Shown here: piece by piece, positions 54,452 to 64,000 of the stretch | Position numbering within the stretch: position 1 is the stretch's first letter | How the letters are laid out: every line of letters begins with the position of its first letter | Origin: Turnera subulata | Taxonomy: Eukaryota > Streptophyta > Magnoliopsida > Malpighiales > Passifloraceae | Length of the DNA: 64,000 nucleotides | Assembly: GCA_028386065.3 (NCBI GenBank) | Contig: JAKUCV010004356.1 | Coordinates: 154,603-218,602 of the forward strand | Direction: 5' to 3' | Made by a program: the position numbers and the translations under genes | The notes under the pieces: model-generated | Databases searched by the model: none | The model's input: the letters and a program-made list of their open reading frames with translations, nothing else | Told to the model about the DNA's origin: nothing

Positions 54452-57080
54452 TGAAACACCCGTGTCCCAATTTTACAAATAAAAATACTTAAACATAAGG
54501 AATTTACCAAAATGCCCCTGAAACCCGGGACACGAAATCCAACGCCAAAACATTATCTGAAAATCTTATTAAACCGAGTTGTCATAAAGAACAAGAGTAA
54601 ACCAGCTTACCAAGCCATAAGTCAACCCAACAAACAGCCGAAACAACATCAAGTGTCAAACCCCCGACAACCCGCCGACAATGTAATCAAAATCAAGAAT
54701 GACATCTCAACGAAATCCAATACAGCGGAAGATAAAGATAAATTAAAACAAAGGAAGAAAATGATATGCATGTCGGCTCTATGGATCCAACCGGGAGAAG
54801 AAGCACAGCTACCTGTTGGGATAACCACGTCCGTACTCCAGAAAGGAAGAGAGAGACAGCACGCTAACTAAGAGTCTGAAAAACAACGGTGGCGATTATG
54901 TGAGTCGCCTACTCAGTGAGCAATATAAATCTAATTATGTAGGTGTGCAAAGCAAGCTCGAAAGGAGAGTAGAGAAACAAGCACAAGTATGCAAACACAC
55001 AATAACCAGTACCAACATGCCAATACTTAACAGTAGACATTATGTTTTATATCAGTTTATGTGTTAATTATATTATTATATTTATTATTCAGGGCCCCCC
55101 ACTGTGTGCGTCGAGCTCGGTCCCATCTCATGAGACAACCAGGGCGTAAGCCCCAAAATAACCAGGCATATAGCCCAAATATCACCATAGAGAGAGAGAG
55201 AGAGACAGAGAGAAAGAGGGAGGTAGAAAGGGAGAGGTAGAAGGAGGGAGGTAGAAACCGGTCATCACAGACCCATATGCTAAACCGCATATACCATGCT
55301 ATCCCGCATGCAATCCCGAGGGGTATCACTTCTCGCTCGAACCAATCGGTCATCAGCACACAGTAGTATATCTTTTATAGTATATCATTCTTATTCATTC
55401 TTAAGAGTTCATGTGTGTCAAAAGTTATGATTTACCAGGGTGGTGTGAATTATCCATTGAATCAATATCCGGGTTTCCAACCCACAACACGTCACACAGA
55501 TCACCCAAAATCATATCACATATTATTTCTCATAACAACTAAAAGTCATGCTTAACCAGCAAATAGTAACACACAGGCACACAATACGGATCATGGCATG
55601 TTAACAAACAAGGCATGCAACTCAGACACACCAATCTAACAAGCACATGCATACAAACATAAAAAGACTTATAAAGTCACCTCAGCGACGAATATCCTGT
55701 GGAGCTTTCCCCAAGACAGATCCTCCAGCTCCCGAGGTATTACCCGTGCCTGAATACCAGCACACACAATAATTACAAAACAATTATAACAAACCGTGTA
55801 TGCATGATACTTATATGCTCAACTGAGTGAAACCCGACCCAAACTACCCTGTTATGCAATTCCAGGGTCTAAGCCCACTAGGGTAACTCCAAAGTGATTG
55901 GGACCTAAAGTTTACCAGGCTTAAGCCCATCTAAGTCCAAAACAATTTCTCGGGCCTAAGGCCCACTTCCTTAAGTCCACAATAAGCCCCCATTATGAAT
56001 TTGGGCTTAGAGCCCATTCCTTAAAGTCACTATCTAACCAGTTATGCCATTGGGCCTCAAGCCTATATCTTAAGGTCCATCAAAGTCTCAAGGTCTTTAA
56101 AGTTAGTTAGTTGGGCCTGGGCCCAGTTTTTCCTAAATTCCGTTCTAAGATCATTCCCTAGCCCAAGTGCTCCCGGCCTATGGTTCTACCCATGTCGATA
56201 AATTTCCAGCCACACACTCTCACACCCCCACACACGGTTTCCACTAACCCGGTGGATATCCTCAAGCCGGAAATATTCTACCTTGTCGGAACAAAACCCG
56301 AGCCCTCGCTGGAAAATCCCGAGCTTCGCCGGATTCCGGTAACCTCGCCGAAAATTCACCCAAAGTCCAAAGCAGCCACATAAAACTGGAAACACAAATC
56401 CTCCTCGTCCCTAAATTCGATTCTGCCCAAAACCGAAGAACAAACCACAACTGCCAGAAACGAGAAATCAACATCCAACGTCAAAACTCCACAACCCACC
56501 AGCTACAACATCAATGAAAAGGAAGAAGAAGAAAGAACTTAGAACCCTTACCAAAACAGAGTTTGCCCGTGCACAATCAACAACCTTCACGGATCCGCCG
56601 AGCGATACCAACCCCAAGCTCGTCCAACAACGTAATCCACTGCTCGGAAAAATCGACCACCAAAGCCACCCCGATTTGTCACCAGCACCACACGGCCAAA
56701 AGCACCGCATCCACACCGACGAACAGACCCGACCACACAACCGCGACGCACAACAGAGTCCAAAAACCACAAATCGCCGGCCATTAACCACAACCCATCA
56801 ACAACGACACCAACACACAAGCCGAGAAGAAATCAGAACCCGAAAAGAAAAGAAATTAAAAGAGGAAGAGGGAAAAGAGGTCGGAGGCTTACCCGACCAA
56901 GGCGACAGCGGCGGCGACCCGAATCCACTCTGCAAACAATGGTGGTGGCAGCATGGAGTAACAGTAGACGATGGCGACGCTTCGTTGAGGAGGAGAGGAG
57001 ATCGAGTGAGAGGGAAAACGAAGGAAGGTTGGAGGGTGCGGCGACCGGAGGAAAGGAAGATGAGGTGTTGATGATGACGA

Positions 57081-57151
<71 letters not shown>

Positions 57152-57551
57152 GGGGTCGGCGGCGGTTAGAGAGAAAAGAGGAGAAGAAGAGAGGAAGAAT
57201 AGAAGAAAAGAAAAAGGAAGAGGGGGAAGGGCGGCTAGGGTTTGGCCGGCCAGGTGAACGACTTGTCATTCACTTGGGCGCGGTCAACCCTGCCTGCTCA
57301 GTCAACCTTTTTTTCCAAACTCAAAACGACGTAGTTTTAACCAGAACTACGATAAACCCCGCGTTTCATCCCGAAACACGTTTTAATTCCAACGGAAGTC
57401 GTACCCGCCATACTAACGACTTAATACCGATATAACCAAGGTAAAATAATTTATTTCCTAGTCCAAAAATCCGGGATTTCCTCAAGGGTAAAATTGGAAT
57501 AAAAATTCCAAAAATTTCATAAATTAATTTACGAAAATCCGGGGCGTTACA
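54452..57551 (-). repeat. 3' LTR of a second, minus-strand Ty3 chromovirus
   Basis: The minus-strand LTR is 3.1 kb, starting TGTAACGCCCCGG (57551 down) and ending GGTGTTTCA (54452). The family differs from the TGTAACAGCC elements. It contains a GA-rich run (55190-55255) and a (GA)n microsatellite (57083-57143) and is G/C-rich around 56500-57000. The adjacent polypurine tract identifies it as the 3' LTR. The left flank is GATCC, and the matching right flank is outside what can be seen. Confidence 0.75.
57083..57143. repeat. (GA)n microsatellite
   Basis: About 29 uninterrupted GA units followed by a short AGAAAGAGAG end, inside the 3' LTR. Confidence 0.95.
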
Positions 57552-57590
57552 GTTCCACCCCTCTTATTAAAATTTCGTCCTCGAAATTAC
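57552..57590 (-). other. Polypurine tract of the minus-strand chromovirus
   Basis: The minus strand reads TCGAGGACGAAATTTTAATA, then AAGAGGGGTGGAAC, directly before the LTR start. This is the usual Ty3 chromovirus arrangement. Confidence 0.75.
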
Positions 57591-57602
57591 AAGATATGAA
57601 AA

Positions 57603-57937
57603 TCAGAACAGATGTGGGTACTGCTCTCTCATATGGGACTCAACCTCCCAAGTAGCCTCATTCGGGGAATGACAGCTCCATCTAACCCGAACCATAGGAA
57701 TGGTACGACTCCTCAACTGTCGCACCTCCTGAGCCAAAATCTCTACCGGCTCCTCAACATAGGTCAAATCCTCAGAAACCACCACCTCTGTCGGGGATAC
57801 AACATGACTAGGATCAGACCGATATTGTCTCAGCATCAAAACATGGAATACATCATGTATGTGCGACAGCTCCTCCGGTAAAGCCAACCTGTAGGCCAGC
57901 GGACCAATCCTATGATAACCCGACTAATCGAAGCGTA
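57603..57937 (-). pseudogene. Integrase C-terminus with chromodomain (partial pol end)
   Basis: The minus strand encodes RIGPLAYRLALPEEL, HDVFHVLMLRQY, EPVEIL and a final VRWSCHSPNEATWEVE...YPHLF, then stops at 57603. This is the integrase C-terminal (GPY/F-type) segment and chromodomain end of Tekay-like chromoviruses. It is cut on the right near 57930-57960 where another LTR begins, and an in-frame stop appears near 57926. The rest of pol is missing. Confidence 0.75.
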
Positions 57938-57940
57938 GTA

Positions 57941-59681
57941 TGTTTACTTGATGAGGATGGGCGCTGGGATGAGAGTTGGCCTCAGTTGGCTAACCTACGG
58001 TTTCTGTTGGCTAGCATTGGCTCGGTTTGATTAATTAGTTTGTAATTAGTCTTAATCACGAGTTAGTGTGTGCTGATTGCTTGGGAAAACTGATTGAGGG
58101 CTAAGTATGGGGGGTATGTTGGCTTAAGTTGATAGGTTGGAATTTAAATAGGTGGTGGAGAGGAGTTTGAGCAAGATGGCAGATTTTGGGGAGAAGGGGG
58201 CTGCAAGTGGCTGCTGACTGAGCTGCTAGCTTGAGTTTAAGTAGTCAAGCAAGCACCTCAAGCCCCATTTCTACCCAGAAACGTGATAGGCACTAAAGGA
58301 GAAAATACTTGGCCATCTTCAGGGTTCTCTCAAGCAGTAAGCACACAAAAGAAGGGGGTAAGTGATCTGAGTTGGATTTCTTAATGGTTTTGGTATGAAT
58401 TGACTTGCTAGGTATGCTGTGAGTTTGGACAGTGCACCAATTCGGTTTTGTGGGAAGCCTAAGGCTGTGATGCTATGTGTTTAGGTTGTAAGAGGGTTTT
58501 TGGTTGTATGGGGGGTCTTAATTGGGTGATTGGGTGCGCAATTGGCCTTGTGGGAGGCCAATTGGTGCGCTAAAATGTGCAGTTGGCCCTGCTGGTGCAC
58601 CTTTGGTCCTCTGGTTAGCCTGTTGGCGAGCCTATGGGTGTACCAATGTACTGGCACTTAGGTGTAAACGCCTCTTTAATTGATGCTTTGCTACTTAAGT
58701 GATGTTGTGCTCGTTGTTAATGTATTTTTATGCATGGGCAGGTACTAGAACCCAAGGAGCACCAAAGGAAGGAGAAGGGCCTAGTGAGGCCTAAACTTGT
58801 ATAAGTTTGGTTGCATACTTGTGTGATGGCTGTGATGCTTATTGGCTTGGTGGATGATCCAATTTCCTATTGAGATGGCACCTATGGTGCAATTGAGATG
58901 TTGAGATGTTTGATGTATGCCTTGGCTTGAGATGAGTCCGATATTCGGACTATGCATTCCATGCATTCCATTTGCATCATGACATTACATGAGATGGTTT
59001 GATGGTGGACCTTGCAGTGCTCCTAGGTTGCTAGGTCAATTGAGATGATGGTGGTGTTGTGCTTGGCGCCGTGTGTGGTTGTGGTAGCCAAACTGATATG
59101 CCTCGTACGTGGGGCTGTAGGCTAAGAAGTAACACTGTTGGCAGGGCTACCAGACCCATAGGTAGGCTAGGTACAACTCCACGATAGCTTACCCGTGGGC
59201 TGATCACGGTGACTTGAGATGTTTGGTTATTGGATGTTATTTGCCGCTTGTTTGTGTCTTTGCTAATGCCTTGTATGACCACCTGCTTATTGAGCCGTGG
59301 ACTCACCCCCCATTCTTTCCACACCTAATTTCTGGGCTAGGAGAGCACAAGCAGCTGGTGTGGGCAGGTTCGAAAGGCGTATCTTTGTAGCGATGGGTAC
59401 ATAGCCAGACTTAGTCTCTCTTAGAGTATATATGCTTGTGAGGGTTGGCTAAAAACTAATGCTTGTAGTGCCCCGGATTATTATACATAATCTATGTAAA
59501 TATAAGCTGAATGTTTGCTTGTATATGTTCGTACTTTTAATTGTGATGCCCGCTGTGCGTTAGTTACTGCTGCCCGTCTGGCTAGCTTCTGCCTACAGTT
59601 TGGCTTAGGCCTTTGGGTGCCCTGTGCTGGTCGCTAGGCTGGCTCGGGTGCCTGGCCGGTCACGTTTGACGGGGCATGACA
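57941..59681 (+). repeat. 5' LTR of a third Ty3/gypsy element
   Basis: The right end GGGGCATGACA is fixed by the primer site that follows. The left end is inferred at TGTTTACTTG, where integrase homology on the other strand runs out. It could be off by tens of bases. A TATA-like AATTTAAATAGG lies at about 58141-58152. The LTR is unrelated in sequence to the long-LTR family. Confidence 0.6.
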
Positions 59682-59699
59682 AACTTGGTAGCGGAGCAT
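59682..59699 (+). other. Primer-binding-site-like sequence
   Basis: AACTTGGTAGCGGAGC follows the LTR end. The core TGGTAGCGGAGC is shared with the other Ty3 elements here. Confidence 0.65.
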
Positions 59700-59808
59700 G
59701 GTTATATGTTAAGGGGCATAGGGTTGATGTGCTTCCGTAGGCTGTTATCCATCATTAGAGACCGTGGGATGGTGAGAGCTGACTTGTATATGTTGGTTTT
59801 CTTGTGCA

Positions 59809-61122
59809 ATGTGTGCAGGTAAGCCGACAAAAAGGAAGTTGGGAAAGGAAGTGTTAACTGAGGTGGTTGCCCCGGATGTGCAATCCGTTCAGGATGCTGA
59901 GGATGTAGACGATAAGACTTGTGTCCCGGGGGATGCTGGTGATGAGTTGCCCAGCGAAACAGAGTATTCAGATGCCTCTCAAGAGATGCCTTTGGAGGTG
60001 CTGAAGGCTGGTTTGCATGGGGTTAACAGGGCAGTTGAGACTATCGCGAAGGCGATTGCTGCTGATCGAAAAAGTAGAGAGGACCCGGTACAACGAGAAC
60101 ACAGCGGGGAATCAACTTTGGTGACATTTGTGAAACTTGACCCCCCAACATTTTCTGGGGCTGAAAATGAAGATCCACAGCAATTTTCGGATGATGTGTG
60201 GAAATGTTGCCGAGTGATGGAATGCACTGATCATCGAGCAGTTGATCTTGCTGCTTTCCGACTAAAGGGTGATGAAGCTAACAATTGGTATGATGCCAAA
60301 ATGAGGGAGAGGATGCCTGATGCAGTCCCGTGGACCTGGACTGAGTTCCGTGCCGCATTTCTTGAACGATTCTTGTCTGAGAGTGTTAGGGATCAAAAAG
60401 CGGCAGAATTTGAACTCCTAAGGCAAGGGGACATGACAGTGGGAGAGTTTGAGTCCAAGTTTACAAACCTGTCTAAGTATGCCTTGCATTTGATTCCAGA
60501 TCAGCGGAGGAAGATCAAAAGGTTCATTGGAGGACTGAAGGGTTATATTTATAACTCATTAGTGGCTATACCATTTAGCTCTTATGCTGAAGCAGTAGAC
60601 AAAGCTCGAGCAATTGAGATGAAAACTCAAGCTGAAAGAGGTGAGGTAAGTGCCAAAATGATGAGGCAAGATAATACCCAAAACCAACAGAGTTTTACTG
60701 CTGGTTCAAGCCAATTTCGTGGGCGTGGGAAAACAGGATTGTGGGTTAACCAACCTAGGGCTCATTTCAGGGGTAGTCCTAGTTATGGTGTCCCAAGCTT
60801 TGGGGGTAGTTCGATGAGACCTGTAACTAGCCAATTTCAGGGTACTCAAAGTACACAAATGAGGCCCAATAGTTTATGCTTCAGGTGTGGCAAGTTTGGA
60901 CATATGTCACGGGAATGCCCGGTGGGACAAAATTTGTGTTACATATGTGGGCAGGCTGGGCATATAGCCAGGGAGTGTTCCGCTGGACAATCATCTATGG
61001 CATCCAGTGTAGCATCACCACCACCAAGGTCACAGCGGACAGATAGCCAGCCCTCCTTCCGAGGCAGGGGAAGTACTAGTCGAGGAGCTGCAAGTAGAGG
61101 CAGCAGCTATCAACCCGGCTAG
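59809..61122 (+). CDS. Ty3/gypsy gag with two CCHC zinc knuckles
   Basis: 437 codons from the ATG at 59809 to TAG at 61120. An acidic N-terminal part is followed by the retrotransposon gag domain (about residues 105-270; FRAAFLERFLSESVRDQKA, EFESKFTNLSKYA). Then comes a Gln/Ser/Gly-rich linker and two knuckles, CFRCGKFGHMSREC and CYICGQAGHIAREC (about residues 360-395), and an Arg/Gly/Ser tail. It would form virus-like particles and package element RNA. The frame is intact up to the TAG, after which the same frame continues into protease. The TAG may be a mutation rather than a natural boundary, because further stops follow. Confidence 0.8.
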   Translation: MCAGKPTKRKLGKEVLTEVVAPDVQSVQDAEDVDDKTCVPGDAGDELPSETEYSDASQEMPLEVLKAGLHGVNRAVETIAKAIAADRKSREDPVQREHSGESTLVTFVKLDPPTFSGAENEDPQQFSDDVWKCCRVMECTDHRAVDLAAFRLKGDEANNWYDAKMRERMPDAVPWTWTEFRAAFLERFLSESVRDQKAAEFELLRQGDMTVGEFESKFTNLSKYALHLIPDQRRKIKRFIGGLKGYIYNSLVAIPFSSYAEAVDKARAIEMKTQAERGEVSAKMMRQDNTQNQQSFTAGSSQFRGRGKTGLWVNQPRAHFRGSPSYGVPSFGGSSMRPVTSQFQGTQSTQMRPNSLCFRCGKFGHMSRECPVGQNLCYICGQAGHIARECSAGQSSMASSVASPPPRSQRTDSQPSFRGRGSTSRGAASRGSSYQPG

Positions 61123-64000
61123 GGACATGCTAGGGTATTTTGCTTGACTCAGGAGGATGCAAAAGCCTCCAACACTGTTGTGACAGGTATACTGAAAGTT
61201 AATTTGTGCCCTGCATTGTGTTTAATTGATACGGGGTGTACGCACTCCTTTGTTAACTCTCATTTTGCTAAGTACTTTAAGGAGATACCTGTTAGTCTCG
61301 GAAGTCCGTTGGCTGTGTACACGCCTCTTGATGAGCGTGTCTATGTGGATAGAATGTATCGGGGGTGTGATATTTGTGAGATGGGCCATCACTTGCCGAT
61401 GGCAGACTTTGATGTGATCTTAGGCATGGATTGGTTGTCTCAGTATGGTGCTCGTGTTGATTGTGCTAATAAAAGGGTGAAGTTTCAGCCTGTTGAGGAG
61501 GCAGAATTTATTTTTCAGGGGAAATTTGTCTCATCTCAACCCCAAATAATTTCTGCGGTGAAAGCAGCTCGAGTAGCACGACAAACCGATTGTTTGTATT
61601 TGGCATCAGTCCAAAGTGTAGGTGAGCCAAAAATTTCAATTGATCAAGTTCCTATTGTCAATGAGTTCCTTGATGTTTTCACCGATGACTTGTCGGGATT
61701 ACCACCAGAGTGTGAGATTGAATTTGGCATTGAACTAGTGCCGGGGGCAGAACCTATGTCAATTACACCTTATCGAATGGCCCCTACTGAGTTGCGGGAG
61801 TTGAAAACTCAGTTGTAGGATTTGTTGGACAAGGGATTTATAAGGCCTAGTGTGTCCCCGTGGGGAGCTCCAGTTCTGTTTGTTAAAACGAAAGATGGTT
61901 CGATGAGAATGTGTGTAGATTATAGGCAATTGAACAAGCTGACTGTGCGAAATAAGTATCCATTGCCCCGCATCGATGATTTATTTGATCAATTGCAGGG
62001 GGAAAAGTACTTTTCAAAGATTGATTTGAGGTCAGGTTACCATCAGTTGAAGTTAAGGAGGAAGATGTGCGGATAACAGCTTTCCGGACAAGGTATGGGC
62101 ACTATGATTTTTTGGTGATGCCATTCGAACTTACGAATGCACCTGCAGCGTTTATGGACTTGATGAATCGGATGTTCAAGCAATACCTTGACAAGTTTGT
62201 GATTGTTTTTATTGACGATGTGTTGGTGTACTCTAAAACTAAAGAGGAGCATGAGGTGCATTTGGGAATTGTGTTGCAGATTCTACGGAAAGAGAAATTG
62301 TTTGCAAAATTTTCCAAGTGCGAGTTCTGGTTGGAAAGAGTATCATTTCTAGGCCATGTAATATCGGCTAAGGGTATTGAAGTAGACCCGCAGAAGGTGG
62401 AGGCAATTGTGAAGTGGCCGAGGCCGACCAATGTAACTGAAGTACGGAGTTTTCTTGGGTTGGCAGGCTATTACCGTTGCTTTGTTGAGGGCTTTTCCTC
62501 TATTGCTGCACCATTGTGTGGGTTAACCCAAAAGAAGAAACAATTTGTGTGGTCTAATGCTTGTGAGGCTAGCTTCCAGGAGCTGAAACATAGGTTAACC
62601 ACTGCACCAATACTTGCATTGCCAAAGGAGAATGGTGTGTATACTGTTTATTGTGATGCATCAAGGATTGGTTTGGGCAGCGTTTTGATGTAGGATGACA
62701 AGGTGATTGCCTATGCATCCCGAAAACTAAAAAAGAATGAGGAGAATTACCCAGTGCACGACCTTGAGATGGCAGCAGTGGTGTTTGCTTTGAAAATCTG
62801 GAGGCATTACTTGTATGGGGAGCCTTGTGAAATTTACACAGATCATAAAAGTCTGAAGTATATAATAGAGCAGTGGGATCTGAACTTGAGGCAACGGAGA
62901 TGGGTTGAATTGTTGAAAGATTATGATTGTGTCATCAAATACCATCTCGGTAAAGCTAATGTTGTAGCAGATGCACTAAGTCGAAAATCTATTGGTAGCT
63001 TAGCACATTTTGGTATGGTCAGAAGGCTTGTAGTTGGGGCTTGGCATGAATTTTTGGATCAAGGATTGTGTTGCTCGGTTGCTGAATCGGGGGGCATTGT
63101 TAGCTTACTACCAGGTGCGCCCCATTTTAAATGAAGAGATAGCAAAAGCTCAGGATGACGATGCTGAAACTAAGTCGTGGAAAGAAAAAGTGAATCGAGG
63201 GGAACTAGCTGGATTTGTGGTATCGGATGATGGCATTCTAAGGTTGGGCACAAGAATGTATGTCCCTGATGTCGGTAATCTTCGTAGCAGACTTTTGAAA
63301 GAGGCACATCAGACTCGATATACACTGCACCCGGGTTCCACCAAGATGTATCACGATTTGAAAACACATTATTGGTGGAATAACATGAAGCAGGATGTGG
63401 CAGATTATGTTGCTAAATGTTTGATATGCCAACAAGTAAAGGGTGAGCATAAAAAACCACCAGGGTTGCTTCAACCCTTGTCTGTCCCAGAATGGAAGTG
63501 GGAAAGAGTTGCTATGGATTTTGTTAGTGGATTACCCCGCACTGCGGGTGGATTTGATTCCAATTGGGTGATTGTTGATAGATTAAGTAAATCTGCTCAC
63601 TTTCTGCCAGTGAAGACTACTTATAATTTTGCCAAACTAGCCCAAATTTATATTGATGAAGTTGTGAGATTACATGGTGTGCCGGCGTCGATAGTTTCTG
63701 ATCGAGGTCCGCAATTCACATCAAGATTTTGGTGAAGCTTCCAGGAAGCTATGGGAACTCAACTTGATTTGAGTACGGCATTCCACCCTCAAACAAATGG
63801 ACAAAGTGAACGGGTGATACAAATTCTGGAGGATATGTTGCGAGCTTGCGTGCTAAGTTATGGGGATAGTTGGAGTAAGTACCTGTCTTTGGTTGAATTT
63901 GCCTATAACAATAGCTACCAGTCCAGTATTGGTATGGCTCCATATGAGGTGTTGTATGGTCGCAGGTGTCGAACACCGATCTGTTGGGATGAAGTTGGGG
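61123..64000 (+). pseudogene. Ty3/gypsy pol (protease, RT, RNase H, integrase), broken and cut by window end
   Basis: In order: protease with DTG at 61228-61236 (CLIDTGCTHSFV); reverse transcriptase (61822-62500) with FIDD at 62208-62219; RNase H starting YCDAS (about 62650) and ending ADALSRKS; integrase with an HHCC finger (about 63306-63430), catalytic D in AMDF (about 63511), D in SDRGPQF (about 63700) and E in NGQSER (63808). Breaks: TAG 61816, a one-base deletion near 62052, TAG 62691, an indel in a G-run at 63087-63092 and TGA 63733. The order places it in Ty3/gypsy. Similarity to Tekay-type chromoviruses is my judgement. The end of integrase and the 3' LTR lie beyond the window. Confidence 0.85.

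Noticed and set aside
56514..57071. 185-residue plus-strand frame at 56514-57071
   Set aside because: It is antisense to the 3' LTR, low-complexity and rich in Arg/Lys/Thr; no domain or conservation evidence.
59809..59825. A splice donor (CAG-GTAAGC) right after the gag ATG
   Set aside because: It matches the donor consensus, but no acceptor in a sensible place was found and the gag frame runs through it without a break.
61120..61122. Programmed stop-codon readthrough between gag and pol
   Set aside because: Other stops and frameshifts in the same element make a plain mutation simpler. It would need an intact sister copy with the same TAG.

Overview
This is nuclear DNA from a flowering plant, most likely a eudicot. 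The signs are split genes with GT-AG introns, plant-type Ty3/gypsy chromovirus and Tat-like LTR retrotransposons, a plant L1-type LINE with an RNase H tail, a tRNA-derived SINE and TIR DNA transposons. No bacterial or organelle features are visible. I cannot name the species. The window is mostly nested mobile DNA around one small host-gene cluster.

Layout. 1-23.4 kb is a nest of retrotransposons. A decayed minus-strand Tat-like element forms the ground layer (about 1-154, 10874-12952, 19411-20565, 23408-23417). Into it went a complete minus-strand LTR element of a family with very long LTRs starting TGTAACAGCCCGGG (155-10873, 3' LTR interrupted by a plus-strand solo LTR), then solo LTRs at 12953-19410 (holding another at 13691-17402) and 20566-23407. 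Five-base target duplications can be read for each. The complete element keeps only the first codons of gag. Its core carries two plus-strand, antisense ORFs.

23.4-34.4 kb is the only clear host-gene region. It has a SINE split by a Tourist-like MITE, then an intact nine-exon serine carboxypeptidase of family S28 (26800-29586, 501 aa by my splicing, triad S178/D436/H461), followed by two 5'-truncated tandem pseudogene copies.

34.4-43.9 kb is a Mutator-like element with TIRs over 100 bp and a 9-bp duplication. It holds an 8.2-kb Harbinger-like element (TAA duplication). That element contains three phase-compatible minus-strand exons of an unrecognised gene and two solo LTRs. An assembly gap (37742-38465) lies in the first solo LTR.

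44.0-49.8 kb is a 5'-truncated LINE with a 15-bp duplication. 49.8-51.4 kb is a diverged tandem duplication, one copy holding a 646-bp poly(A) retroposon with a 113-codon ORF. 51.4-64 kb has three partial Ty3/gypsy elements: a 5' LTR plus gag start, a 3' LTR plus integrase/chromodomain end, and a 5' LTR with a decayed gag-pol running off the window.

The most unusual signal is inside the long LTRs: arrays of tiny hairpins (GGGAT-N4-ATCCC) in which the stem sequence changes but pairing is kept, and unrelated hairpin arrays at the same place in a diverged LTR.
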